From G965220205 sp965220205 (GTDB lineage Bacteria > Chloroflexota > Dehalococcoidia > Lucifugimonadales > Australimonadaceae), in NCBI GenBank assembly GCA_965220205.1, contig OZ244812.1, positions 2,728,001 through 2,792,000 of the forward strand: DNA of 64,000 nt. The letters run 5' to 3'. The notes under the pieces were generated by a model that was given only the letters and a program-made list of their open reading frames with translations, ran no database searches and was not told the DNA's origin. This document shows, piece by piece, positions 50,716-60,046 of the stretch. The translations under genes were made by a program, and so were the position numbers. Position 1 is the stretch's first letter, and every line of letters begins with the position of its first letter.

Positions 50716-53700
50716 ATGGCACAGAGACCGGCGCCAAGACCCTGGCATGAGGTTGTGAAGCTGCGGGAAGACGTGAGGACTGGCGAGCTCTCGCTGGCCG
50801 TGTTCGCAGCGGACCTGTACGACGTGGTGATGCAGAAGGGGCACCGACCCGTGTACGAGGACCCTGCCCAGTTCTTCGCGCTGACCTATCCCACCTACAA
50901 CCTTCGTGAGCTCGTCAAGGACGTGGTACTGCGGCTGGACGGCAGGAGTGACAAGGCGTACCGAAAGCTGTCCGTCAACTACGGCGGAGGCAAGACTCAC
51001 ACGCTCATCGCGCTCCGGCACCTATTGCATGATCCAGACGCCTTGGCCGGTCTGCCGGCCGTTCAGGAGTTCGAGGCGCACATTGGGTCCAGGCCCCCCA
51101 GGGCTCGAGTCGCTGCGCTGTGCTTCGACAAGATCGACGTTGAGGCGGGAGTCGAGACACCGGGACCCGACGGTACCGTCAGGATGCTCAAGCATCCGTG
51201 GAGCATCCTGGCATATCAGCTCGCCGGGGCCGATGGGCTCAGGCTGATCCATGCCGAAGGCAGAGACGCGGAGCGTGAGACGCCGCCGGCGGAGCCTCTC
51301 ACGGCCGCTTTGCTGTCGAAGCCGCAAGAGAAGGGGCTATCTACGCTGGTGCTCCTCGACGAGGTGTTGATGTACATGCGGGCGCAGGCCGACGCCGACC
51401 CTGCATCGCGGGGCCGCCTGCTCGCCTTCTTCCAGTACCTCACCCAGGCAGTGGTGAAGGTGGACAGGTGCGCCATGGTAGCCTCGCTCCTCGCCTCCGA
51501 CCCGAGACGGTATGACGACATCGGGGCAGAACTGCTCAGGGACGTGTCCGAGGTATTCGGCCGGCAGATGGAGGTGGAAGCCAGCCCGGTGAGCAAGGAT
51601 GACGTGGCGGAGGTCCTGCGGCGTCGCTTCTTCGAGCCGGAATCCATCCGTGATGTCGGCGCGTTCCGTCCGCACGTTACATCGGTCGTCGGCAGCATCG
51701 CCAAGCTCGACCCACAGACCAGCAAGGAGCAGCCGTCTGTCGAAGAGCGGTTCCTGAGCAGCTATCCCTTTCACCCGGACATGACCGAGGTCTTCTACAC
51801 ACGCTGGACACAGTTGGAGGGGTTCCAGCGGACACGCGGCGTCCTGCGAACGTTCGCTATCGCCCTACGGGATGCCGAGAAATGGGACACAAGCCCGCTC
51901 ATAGGGCCAAACGTGTTTCTCAACACACCCCAAGTTGCACCCGAAAAGAGCGTCTTGGCAGAGGCGGCGAACGAGTTGACCGCCTCTGCGAGCGTCGATT
52001 CGGGCGAGGGCAGAAACCAAGCGTGGACGCCTATCCTCGAAGGCGAGTTGGCCAAGGCTCGCGACATACAGTCCGAAGTCACCGGACTCAACCACCGCGA
52101 GATAGAGCAGGCCGTCATCTCGGTATTTCTGAGTTCGCAGCCCATCGGACACAAGGCGCTTACCCGGGAGCTGATGCTCCTGCTGGGCACGGCAAACCCG
52201 GACAAGATTGAACTGGAGAAGGCGCTTCTCCGATGGACGGACGTTTCCTGGTTCCTGGACGAGGCGGACGTAGCTACGGCAGGAAGGAACGCGGATGGGG
52301 GTCAGACCCTCCCGAAGGCGTGGCGGCTGGGCAATCGTCCGAACCTGCGCCAGATGCACGACGACGCATGCGCGAACCGTGTGCCGCCCGCTCTGGTGGA
52401 GCAGCAGCTCGTTCTCGCTATCGAGAAGCTGAGGCCCCTGACGGCGGGAGCCGCAGCGGCGGGGGCCAGGGTCCACACGCTGCCTGAGAGCCCGCGTGAC
52501 GTTCAGGACGACGGCGAGTTTCACTACGCCGTTCTTGGACCGAGCGCTGCGTCCGAGTCGGGCAAACCGAACTCGGAGGCGCGGCGGTTCATCGACGAGA
52601 CGACCGGGCCAGACCGCCCGCGCGCGAATCGTAACGCGGTCGTTCTCGCGGTGCCATCAAGGGACGGCCTCGACGCAGCCCGCACTCGCATTCGGGAGCA
52701 TATCGGGTGGCTGGAAGTGAGGGACCAGTTGAAGGGCCAGCCTATCGACCCCATACGGGAGCAGATGCTGGCCAGCGAGACCGAGACGGCGAGCAGGCAC
52801 GTTCCAGAGGCTGTCAAGCAAGCGTACTCCATTGTCGTGACCGTCAATGAGGCCAACGACATCCAGGCTTTCAAGGTCGCGGTGACTGAAGAGCCTCTAT
52901 TCACAATCGTCAAGGCCGATAGGCGAGCACGCATCCAGGAGACGGCCATCAGCTCGGAGGCGATGATGCCGGGCGGCCCGTACGACCTGTGGGGAGAGGG
53001 TGAGAGTTCCCGTCGAGTGAAGGACCTGGTCGATGCCTTCGCGCGGTTCCCTAAGCTGCCCAAGATGCTGCGCCGCAGGGAGATACTGAATACCGTGGCG
53101 CAGGGCGTCCTCTCGGGAATCCTTGTGGCGCAGGTAGTACGCCCGGACCGGACGATCAAGACATACTGGCGTACCGCCATTGAGCAGCACGCTCTCGAGG
53201 ACCCAAGTCTCGAAGTGCTTCTGCCACAGGCCGCGACCCTCAGCGATGTTGGCCATGTCCTCCTCGGCTACGGCGCGCTTCCAGGACTTTGGCCCACCAA
53301 GGAGACTTCAGTCAAAGACATTCACGACTACTTCTCAGGAGGGCACACGGTAACCGTGCCGAGAGAAGGTTATGACGACATTTTCCCAATCCCTCAATGC
53401 GATTCTTCCCATGTAGACGAGGCAATTGCAGACGCTGTGGAGCAGGGACTGCTGTGGATGATCAACGGCCCGGCTTCCATCCTTGGGGAGCCGGTACCGC
53501 TAGGGGTCCTCAGCTCATCCGCGAGGCTGAGACCGCCGCCCGAACCCATCTCGGTCGATGAGTTGATGCCATCGTCGATTCCTGAAGCTTGGTCGGAAGA
53601 GAGGGCCAACGCCCTAGCCGTCGCGACAGCTCTCTCCGCCAAGCGAGGCGTGACTCTGCCCTGGGCCTCTGTGCAAACCGCAATCGAGTCCGCTATTCGG

Positions 53701-54048
53701 ACACGGTGGCTTGAGGCAAGTAGTGAAGGCGCTTCTTGGCCGACCGACTTGGCAGGCGCTCAGTATGTTGTGCTTCAGGCGCCTACGACCGGTATGATTC
53801 GTGACCCCCAAGGGAATCGGTACACCCATCGGCCGCTGGGGATGCTTGTAGCAGAGGCGCCACTGGAAGCGCACGGCATCCAGGACCTAGCCGACCACAT
53901 CCCTGGACTAACCCAGGCAGCGGCAGGGAGTGCTCTCAGCTTCAATATTCGCATCGAGTTGGGCGGTGACGCTGCGCCAGACCAGACAGTCGTAGACAAG
54001 ATCAACTCCCTACTGTCAGAAGTTTCGGATGATCTGAAGCTAACCTGA
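50716..54048 (+). CDS. DUF499 AAA+ ATPase (COG1483-like)
   Basis: Protein of 1110 aa. The DUF499 opening (PWHEVVKLREDVRTGELSLAVFAADLYDVV) is followed by the Walker A variant NYGGGKTHT near residue 88 and Walker B LVLLDEVLMYM near 212. The C-terminal half is a poorly conserved helical region. COG1483-type ATPases co-occur with DUF1156 methylases and SNF2 helicases in defence islands. ATG 50716 is preceded by AGGAGG. It is the last gene of the operon, ending 110 nt before the right attachment arm. Confidence 0.9.
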   Translation: MAQRPAPRPWHEVVKLREDVRTGELSLAVFAADLYDVVMQKGHRPVYEDPAQFFALTYPTYNLRELVKDVVLRLDGRSDKAYRKLSVNYGGGKTHTLIALRHLLHDPDALAGLPAVQEFEAHIGSRPPRARVAALCFDKIDVEAGVETPGPDGTVRMLKHPWSILAYQLAGADGLRLIHAEGRDAERETPPAEPLTAALLSKPQEKGLSTLVLLDEVLMYMRAQADADPASRGRLLAFFQYLTQAVVKVDRCAMVASLLASDPRRYDDIGAELLRDVSEVFGRQMEVEASPVSKDDVAEVLRRRFFEPESIRDVGAFRPHVTSVVGSIAKLDPQTSKEQPSVEERFLSSYPFHPDMTEVFYTRWTQLEGFQRTRGVLRTFAIALRDAEKWDTSPLIGPNVFLNTPQVAPEKSVLAEAANELTASASVDSGEGRNQAWTPILEGELAKARDIQSEVTGLNHREIEQAVISVFLSSQPIGHKALTRELMLLLGTANPDKIELEKALLRWTDVSWFLDEADVATAGRNADGGQTLPKAWRLGNRPNLRQMHDDACANRVPPALVEQQLVLAIEKLRPLTAGAAAAGARVHTLPESPRDVQDDGEFHYAVLGPSAASESGKPNSEARRFIDETTGPDRPRANRNAVVLAVPSRDGLDAARTRIREHIGWLEVRDQLKGQPIDPIREQMLASETETASRHVPEAVKQAYSIVVTVNEANDIQAFKVAVTEEPLFTIVKADRRARIQETAISSEAMMPGGPYDLWGEGESSRRVKDLVDAFARFPKLPKMLRRREILNTVAQGVLSGILVAQVVRPDRTIKTYWRTAIEQHALEDPSLEVLLPQAATLSDVGHVLLGYGALPGLWPTKETSVKDIHDYFSGGHTVTVPREGYDDIFPIPQCDSSHVDEAIADAVEQGLLWMINGPASILGEPVPLGVLSSSARLRPPPEPISVDELMPSSIPEAWSEERANALAVATALSAKRGVTLPWASVQTAIESAIRTRWLEASSEGASWPTDLAGAQYVVLQAPTTGMIRDPQGNRYTHRPLGMLVAEAPLEAHGIQDLADHIPGLTQAAAGSALSFNIRIELGGDAAPDQTVVDKINSLLSEVSDDLKLT

Positions 54049-54159
54049 TGGGGTCCGACGACAAGCCGCAGCTACACTACTGAGGAGGGGTCTAAGAGCT
54101 AACCAACACCCGATGGTAGCCTGCCGACGGTTCAGAGCTCCAGCCGCATCTCAAAGATA

Positions 54160-54189
54160 GTTCTGCCTACCGTCAACTTAGGCCCACCA
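54160..54189 (+). other. attR of the integrative element
   Basis: The arm GTTCTGCCTACCGTCAACTT (54160-54179), then AG, then the core GCCCACCA (54182-54189). Only the core is shared directly with attL; the arm is inverted relative to 36594-36613. Chromosomal sequence begins with CGATTGATTC. Confidence 0.8.
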
Positions 54190-54225
54190 CGATTGATTCT
54201 GCTGCAGCCAACCGGGAGTCGTGGC

Positions 54226-55119
54226 ATGAGCGAGTTTCAGACGCTGCCTTCGTGGTCGTCCCTCTGGGTTGGCCTACTGGGAGCCACTGTGCGCGTCGTG
54301 GCGGGCGCCCGATACAGGACCCGGGTAATCGAGGCTGGCTCGGGAGACCCCTTGATCCTCGTTCACGGGGTTGGCGGCAGCGCCGAAATGTTCAGCAGGA
54401 ACATCATGAGCCTGGCGCGCGACTTCCACGTATATGCGATCGACGCGCTCTATCACGGGTATTCGTCGCTCGAGCCCTATGACGCCGAGCATCGGGTCGA
54501 GCGCCAGGCGGAGGCGGTGGTGGATCTCATGGACGCGCTCGGCTTGGCTTGGGCCCACATAGAGGGCGAGTCCATGGGCGCGGGCATGGCGTTTCACATC
54601 GGCCTCCATCACCCCGAGCGGTGCGGCAAGCTCGTATTGAACTCGGGTTCCTACTACGTCAACTTCAAGCGTGAGTTTCCCGACATGCCCGAGGGCAACC
54701 TCCTGATGCCGCTGTGCCGGGACTCCGTGACGAACTTCAGCCGGGAGACGGTCCGGAGGCGGATGGAGTACCTGGTCGCCAGCCCCGACCACCTCACCGA
54801 GGAGCTGATCGAAGTCCAGTACCGCATGTACGCCGTCCCCGAGATTCGCGAATCGATGGCGAGAGTCTATGGAATCTCCGCGCCCAGGCCTCGACTGATG
54901 CACTACGAGGAGGAGGTCGCGGCCACGTTGAAGCCGCCGGTCTTGGTGCTCTGGACTGATCAGAACCGCGGCGCCGGTTCGGAGGTCGGCGAGTACTTGG
55001 CGAGCGTGATTCCGGGGGCGCAGTACCGCTTGATAGCGGACGCGGCCCACTGGCCGCAGTGGGAACAACCGGAACAGCACGACGAGGCAGTCAGGGCCTT
55101 CTTGAAATCGCGGGCCTGA
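54226..55119 (+). CDS. Alpha/beta hydrolase (meta-cleavage product hydrolase-like)
   Basis: Protein of 297 aa with the classic hydrolase fold: oxyanion region LVHGVGGSAEMF, nucleophile elbow GESMGAG (Ser near residue 119), an acidic strand VLVLWTDQN and the catalytic His in DAAHWPQWEQP. This ending is typical of MhpC/BphD-like C-C bond hydrolases of aromatic meta-cleavage. ATG 54226 follows GGGAG and is preferred to an upstream in-frame start at 54193, which lies only 4 nt after the attR core. It is the first chromosomal gene right of the element. Confidence 0.85.
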   Translation: MSEFQTLPSWSSLWVGLLGATVRVVAGARYRTRVIEAGSGDPLILVHGVGGSAEMFSRNIMSLARDFHVYAIDALYHGYSSLEPYDAEHRVERQAEAVVDLMDALGLAWAHIEGESMGAGMAFHIGLHHPERCGKLVLNSGSYYVNFKREFPDMPEGNLLMPLCRDSVTNFSRETVRRRMEYLVASPDHLTEELIEVQYRMYAVPEIRESMARVYGISAPRPRLMHYEEEVAATLKPPVLVLWTDQNRGAGSEVGEYLASVIPGAQYRLIADAAHWPQWEQPEQHDEAVRAFLKSRA

Positions 55120-55202
55120 CCGTCTACCGCGAGGGGCCCTAGCCGATAGCACCGCCTTCGGCAACCCCGTCTTCCTCCGGCCTCTCGCTTGCCTTGAGCC
55201 GG

Positions 55203-55230
55203 TTGACGTATCGAACGTATGTTCTATAAC
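55203..55230 (+). promoter_or_regulatory. SOS-controlled promoter of imuB-dnaE2
   Basis: TTGACG (55203-55208) and TATAAC (55225-55230) are 16 nt apart. The spacer contains a perfect LexA-type box GAAC-GTAT-GTTC (55213-55224), the Gram-positive/Chloroflexota form. LexA bound there would block RNA polymerase. The imuB start is 50 nt downstream. Confidence 0.85.
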
Positions 55231-55279
55231 GTGCGTCTCGCGGTGCTTGCCGCCCTGACTACTTCATCCGGGAGACGCC

Positions 55280-56725
55280 TTGAGGGTCGCCTGTGTTCTC
55301 ATCTCCCATCTGCGGGCCAAGGTCGAGCTGCGACGGCAGCCCGACCTGAGGGACAGCCCCGCCGTGATCGTCGACCGCTCGAAAGGGAGGCCCCGGGTCG
55401 TTGACCACTTCCCGGCGGCCTCCGGAGCGGATGCGGGCATGACCTTGGAGGAGGCGCTCTCCCGCCATGCCGGCGCCGTCGTGCTCGAAGCGGACGAGCC
55501 CTCCTACCAGCGGGTGTACCGCCGGGCGCTCACCGCCCTACAGGGAGTCAGCGACCGCGTGGAGGGCTCGGAGCTGGGCACGGCCTACGCCCGTCTGGAC
55601 GGCCTGGAAGCTCTGCACGGCGGCGAGGACCGGGTCGTCGACGCCCTGCTGGCCGCCGTCTCCCGAGACCTGACCCCACGGGTTGGCGTGGCAGACGCCA
55701 AGTTCCCGGCCTTCGTCGCAGCCCGGACGAGCAAGCCCCTCCAAGCGGCATGGGTCCCCATCGACGCGGTTGCCTTCCTTGCGCCCCACTCCATCGACCT
55801 CCTCCCCCTCTCCTCCGACGTGAAAGCCGCCATGCGCCGCTTCGGTCTGCACGCCATGGGAGACATCGCCTCGATGAGGCGAGACCTCCTCCTCGACCAG
55901 TTCGGCCTTGCAGGCAGGAGGGCATGGGACCTCTGCCACGGCGTGGACGACAGTCCCGTCGTCCCGCTGGCGTACGAGGAGTCCATCGTCGAGCACGTCT
56001 CCCTTCCCTTCGCCTCCGCCTCGATGGAGCTGCTGACGGCGGCGGTGGACGCCCTCCTCAGGCGGGGCTACTCGCGGCCCCGGATGCGCGGCCGGTATGC
56101 GGGGAGGGTGGACCTCGAGTGCGTCCTCTACCGGGCGTCTCCCTGGGAGAAGGCGTTCCACTTCAAGCAGGCGGTGGGGACCTGGGAGCGAGCCTCCACC
56201 ATCATCAGGGGCCAGCTGGAGGCGGACCATCCCCCGGCTCCCGTGGAGGAGGTCACGCTGGGCCTCGCCAATCTCAGCGGGGGACTGGGCGTGCAGGGGA
56301 GCCTGCTCCCGGACGTGCGGGAGGGGCGGGAGCGCCGCCTGATCGAGGCGGAGCGGCAGCTCCAAGACCGGATGAAGGGGGAGCACGCCCTCTACCGGAT
56401 AGCGTCCATTGCTCCCTGGCACCCGGCGCCGGAGATGCGCGCCCTGCAGACGCCGATCGACCCATCAGGCAGGGACGCCATCCGTCCCCTCGCCGTCCCC
56501 TCGCCCGTGACGGTCCGGGAGGGGCCTGAACGCGAGCCGGTAGCCGCACGCCTGGGGAAGCAGTGGCGCCGGGTGGCCCGTATCGAAGACCGGTGGTGCT
56601 TCGACCTCTGGTGGCTCCCCAAGCCCCTGACCCGCGCCTACTACCGGGTGAGCTGGGAGGACGGGGGGCAGGCCACCCTGTTCCGGGACCAGCGAGAGGA
56701 CTCCTGGCGCCGGCAGGGCTCCTAG
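55280..56725 (+). CDS. imuB: ImuB-type Y-family polymerase-like protein
   Basis: Adaptor subunit of the ImuB-DnaE2 translesion mutasome, 481 aa. It has Y-family polymerase architecture but lacks catalytic acids: the first metal site reads VACVLISHL and the second ARLDGLEAL instead of the active D/DE patterns, as expected for ImuB. The helix-hairpin-helix region is at LRRFGLHAMGDIASM, and the C-terminus carries the ImuB tail (ARIEDRWCFDLWWLPKPLTRAYYRVSWEDG). TTG 55280 follows GGGAG. The SOS promoter lies directly upstream, and dnaE2 follows after 7 nt. No imuA gene is adjacent. Confidence 0.9.
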   Translation: MRVACVLISHLRAKVELRRQPDLRDSPAVIVDRSKGRPRVVDHFPAASGADAGMTLEEALSRHAGAVVLEADEPSYQRVYRRALTALQGVSDRVEGSELGTAYARLDGLEALHGGEDRVVDALLAAVSRDLTPRVGVADAKFPAFVAARTSKPLQAAWVPIDAVAFLAPHSIDLLPLSSDVKAAMRRFGLHAMGDIASMRRDLLLDQFGLAGRRAWDLCHGVDDSPVVPLAYEESIVEHVSLPFASASMELLTAAVDALLRRGYSRPRMRGRYAGRVDLECVLYRASPWEKAFHFKQAVGTWERASTIIRGQLEADHPPAPVEEVTLGLANLSGGLGVQGSLLPDVREGRERRLIEAERQLQDRMKGEHALYRIASIAPWHPAPEMRALQTPIDPSGRDAIRPLAVPSPVTVREGPEREPVAARLGKQWRRVARIEDRWCFDLWWLPKPLTRAYYRVSWEDGGQATLFRDQREDSWRRQGS

Positions 56726-56732
56726 GACTGCC

Positions 56733-59700
56733 GTGGCCGCCGGATACGTTGAGCTGCACGCCAAGAGCTTCTACTCCTTCGGGGAGGGGGCGTCCCACAC
56801 CCATGAGCTGCTGGCGCAGGCGAAGGAGTACGAGTACGCCTCCCTGGCGCTGACCGACGCCAACCTGTGCGGGGCGTTGGAGTTCGCGCGTCTAGCCGAC
56901 AGCCTGGGCGTCCAGCCCATCACCGGCGGGGAGCTGACCCTGACGGACGGCGCCCGGCTGGTCCTGCTGGCGAAGACTCGCGAGGGATACGCCAACATCT
57001 CCCGGCTGTTCACCCTGGCCAACGCCGTCGACCGCAGGGCGCCTCGGCTCGACCCCGCGCATCTGCCCGCGCACGCCGATGGGACCGTCCTCCTCACGGG
57101 AGGACGCGACGGCCCGCTCGCGAAGCTGGCGCTGGACGGCCGCCGTCAGGAGGCCAGGGCGCTGCTACAGGACTACCGGGAGTGGTTCGGCCCGGACTCG
57201 GTGTACGTGGAGCTGCAGCAGAACTTCCTGCAGGGCGACACCCGGCGCAACCGGGAACTGATGGGACTGGCCCGCGACGTGGACGCGCCGGTGGCGGCGA
57301 CCAACGATGTCCTGTACCACTCCCCGGAGCGCTACCGGCTGCAGCACGCACTGACGGCCGCACGGCGCAACACCACCATCGACCAGGCCCTCCCCTTCAT
57401 CAGGCCCAACCACCACCTCTCCCTGAAACGGGCGGCGCAGATGGAGCGTCTGTTCCAGGACTGTCCCGATGCCCTCGCCAACACGCTGCGAGTCGCGGAG
57501 CAGTGCGCCTTCAAGCTGAGTACGGACCTTGGCTACTCCCTCCCCGAGCCCAACGTGCCTGCGGGGTACACCACGGAGAGCTATCTCAGAAGGCTCTGCT
57601 CCGAGGCTGCCCTGCGCCGCTACGGACCGGCCTCCCCGCAGGTGGAGGAGCGCCTGGAGGAGGAGTTCCGGCTGATACGCAGGCATGGGCTGGCCGGTTT
57701 CCTCCTCCTCTACCGGGAGATCGTCCTCATCGCTCAGGAGGTCATGGAAGAGCAGGGCATGACGCGCCCGGAGACCCCCCTGGAGGAGCGGCCGCCGGGG
57801 AGGGGGCGGGGCTCGTCGGTTGCGCTGCTCGTCGGCTACCTCGTCGGCATCAGCCACGTCGACCCGCTGCGGTGGGACCTCACTTTGGAGCGGTTCATCC
57901 CTGAGGACATGACCATGCTGCCCGACATCGACCTGGATTTCCCCCGCGCCCTCCGGGACGAGCTCATCGGGCGGGTGCACCGGCGCTTCGGTTCGGAGTT
58001 CGCCGTCCTCGCCGGGGCGGTCTCCACCTACTCGGTGAAGAGCGTCGTCCAGGACCTGGGCAAGGCCCTCGGCCTCCCGAAGGATGACCTGCGGCTGCTC
58101 TCGAAGCAGTTCCACTCGCAGGACGGAGCCCGGCTGCAGGAGGAGATGCTGGCTCTTCCCGCCTTCCGGGACCGGGTGGACGCGCCGGGCTGGCGGGACC
58201 TCGTCGAGCTGGCTCCCCAGCTGATGCGCGCGCCCCGGAGCCTGGGCCAGCACGTCGGGGGCATGGTCCTCAGCGACGCCCCCCTCTCCGGCATGGTCCC
58301 CATACGCGCCGGGGCCATCGACGGCCGCTTCATCATGGACTGGGACAAGGACAGCGTGGCCGACGCCAACTTCGCCAAGATCGACCTCCTCTCCCTGCCG
58401 GTGCTCGACCAGATCGAGGAGGCTCTCGACCTCGTCGAGGAGCGGGAAGGCAGCAGGCCGGACCTGAGCAAGATCGACCCCGAGAACCCGCAGGTGTACG
58501 GCATGATCAACGAAGGCAGGTCGAAGGGGGTCTTCCTGCTCCAGTCGCCCGCCCAGCTGAAGATGGCCCAGCGCCTCCGCTCCCGCAGCCTCCTGGACCT
58601 GGCCTACCAGGTGGCCCTCATCCGACCCGGCGTCGGCGTGCAGGGGAGCGCGGTCTCCCAGTTCGTCGAGCGGTACCGCCACGGGGCGGCCTGGGAGTAC
58701 GACCACCCGCTGGAGCAGCGCGCCCTGGAACGGGGCTACGGGATCATCGTCTGGCAGGAGCAGGTGGTCCAACTCGTCATGGATGTGGCGGGGATGACCG
58801 CCGCCCAGGCCGACGAGCTGCGGCGGGCCTTCGCCAGGGCCAACGGCGAGCACCTCGTGGCCATGCACCGGGAGCGGTTCCTCGAGGGGGCGCGGAGCAG
58901 GGGCGTGCCGGAGGAGGCCGCGCGGAAGATCTTCTCCAAGATCAACGGCCACTACATGTTCCCCGAGTCCCACTCCCACGCCTTCGCCGTCACCGCGTAC
59001 CAGGCAGCCTGGCTGAAGCGCCATCATCCCCTGGAGTTCTTCGTTGCGCTGATGAACAACCAGCCTATGGGTTTCTACCCGGTGGAGACTCTCAAGGAGG
59101 ACGCCCGGCGCTTCGGCGTCCCTTTCCTGAACCCGTGCGTGAACCGCAGCCAGGCGAGGTGCGTGTCCGACAACAACTTCGTGCTGCTGGGCCTGCAGCT
59201 CATCAAGGACGTGGGGCGGGAGTCGGCGGAGCTCATCGTGGCGGAGCGGGAGCGGCACGGCCCGTACACAGGCGCGGGAGACCTCGCGCGCCGGACGGGC
59301 CTGAAGCCCCAGGCCATGCTGTCGCTGGTGGAGGCCGGGGCCTTCGACGCCGTCGAGCCCAACCGGAGGGAGGCGCTGTGGGACGCCGGACTTGCCGTCC
59401 GTCCCTCCCGGAACGGGCAGCGAGCCTTCCCGCTGTCCACGGAGGACGCCCCCGATCTTACCGATTTCACCGACTACGAGCGGATGATGGGGGAGTACCG
59501 GGTCATGGGCGTTTACCCGAGGGGGCACGTCATGGAGTTCGTGCGGCCCACGCTGGCCTCTGACGTGCTGTCCACGGCCGCTGTGGAAGAGGCCGGCGAG
59601 GGGGAGGAGGTGCTGGTGGCGGGCTGGCCCATCGCCCGACAGCACCCCCGCGGCGAGGACGGCACGGTGTTCGTGACCATCGAAGACGAAACGGGTGACG

Positions 59701-59876
59701 TTCAGCTCATCCTCTGGCCCCGCGTTTTCGCCCGATGCCGGAGGGAGTTGGGGAGCCGGGTGCTCTTGGCGTGGGGCGTGGTGTCCCGGTGGGATGGCAC
59801 GACGAACGTGATTGTTTCCGGCGTGAAGCGCATAGACACACGGGTTCCGATGCCCGCCGCCCACGACTGGCGTTGA
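56733..59876 (+). CDS. dnaE2: Error-prone DNA polymerase III alpha (DnaE2/ImuC)
   Basis: Translesion replicative-type polymerase of 1047 aa, starting at GTG 56733. The degenerate PHP domain opens YVELHAKSFYSFGEGASHTHEL with fewer metal His than DnaE1. The polymerase has the catalytic D-x-D in LPDIDLDFPRALRDEL near residue 395, and the finger motif GRSKGVFLLQSPAQLKMAQRL. The C-terminal OB domain (VLVAGWPIARQHPRGEDGTVFVTIEDETG) ends the protein, and the long DnaE1 tail is absent. It is the second gene of the SOS-controlled operon with imuB and works with it in damage-induced mutagenesis. Confidence 0.93.
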   Translation: MAAGYVELHAKSFYSFGEGASHTHELLAQAKEYEYASLALTDANLCGALEFARLADSLGVQPITGGELTLTDGARLVLLAKTREGYANISRLFTLANAVDRRAPRLDPAHLPAHADGTVLLTGGRDGPLAKLALDGRRQEARALLQDYREWFGPDSVYVELQQNFLQGDTRRNRELMGLARDVDAPVAATNDVLYHSPERYRLQHALTAARRNTTIDQALPFIRPNHHLSLKRAAQMERLFQDCPDALANTLRVAEQCAFKLSTDLGYSLPEPNVPAGYTTESYLRRLCSEAALRRYGPASPQVEERLEEEFRLIRRHGLAGFLLLYREIVLIAQEVMEEQGMTRPETPLEERPPGRGRGSSVALLVGYLVGISHVDPLRWDLTLERFIPEDMTMLPDIDLDFPRALRDELIGRVHRRFGSEFAVLAGAVSTYSVKSVVQDLGKALGLPKDDLRLLSKQFHSQDGARLQEEMLALPAFRDRVDAPGWRDLVELAPQLMRAPRSLGQHVGGMVLSDAPLSGMVPIRAGAIDGRFIMDWDKDSVADANFAKIDLLSLPVLDQIEEALDLVEEREGSRPDLSKIDPENPQVYGMINEGRSKGVFLLQSPAQLKMAQRLRSRSLLDLAYQVALIRPGVGVQGSAVSQFVERYRHGAAWEYDHPLEQRALERGYGIIVWQEQVVQLVMDVAGMTAAQADELRRAFARANGEHLVAMHRERFLEGARSRGVPEEAARKIFSKINGHYMFPESHSHAFAVTAYQAAWLKRHHPLEFFVALMNNQPMGFYPVETLKEDARRFGVPFLNPCVNRSQARCVSDNNFVLLGLQLIKDVGRESAELIVAERERHGPYTGAGDLARRTGLKPQAMLSLVEAGAFDAVEPNRREALWDAGLAVRPSRNGQRAFPLSTEDAPDLTDFTDYERMMGEYRVMGVYPRGHVMEFVRPTLASDVLSTAAVEEAGEGEEVLVAGWPIARQHPRGEDGTVFVTIEDETGDVQLILWPRVFARCRRELGSRVLLAWGVVSRWDGTTNVIVSGVKRIDTRVPMPAAHDWR

Positions 59877-59978
59877 GAGACGATACGGCTAGGAAGCGGA
59901 AGCCGCTGACGTGACAGCCTTGCTTGACGAAGTGGATGATTGGGTTCTGGATAGGACTCGGCCCGTCGGCGGACGACG

Positions 59979-60008
59979 TTGAGCAAGGCGGCGGGACGGT
60001 GGTATGGT
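59979..60008 (+). promoter_or_regulatory. Promoter and palindrome of vapBC
   Basis: TTGAGC (59979-59984) and TATGGT (60003-60008) are 18 nt apart. Just downstream GTAGA-catgctgac-TCTAC is an inverted repeat, a plausible VapBC autoregulation site. Confidence 0.5.
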
Positions 60009-60046
60009 AGACATGCTGACTCTACTTCTACCCTAAGGGAGGTCCA

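Larger units (their letters stand above)
36586..54189. mobile_element. 17.6-kb integrative element in tRNA-Val with defence cargo
   Basis: The element is bounded by direct 8-nt repeats GCCCACCA (36586-36593 and 54182-54189) and, just inside, by 20-nt inverted arms that match at 18 of 20 positions. It encodes a large serine recombinase next to attL, an RHH regulator, a replication-relaxation-like protein and a rightward seven-gene defence-type operon. No conjugation genes are seen. Joining the two ends gives a 50-bp symmetric attP, as expected for serine integrases. The chromosome resumes at about 54190. Confidence 0.85.

Noticed and set aside
36586..54189. Prophage interpretation of the island
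   Set aside because: No capsid, portal, tail or lysis genes; the content is a recombinase, regulators and defence genes.
57165..59864. An 899-codon open frame antisense to dnaE2
   Set aside because: High-GC codon bias leaves long open frames opposite real genes; it has no family features and the forward strand has clear catalytic motifs.
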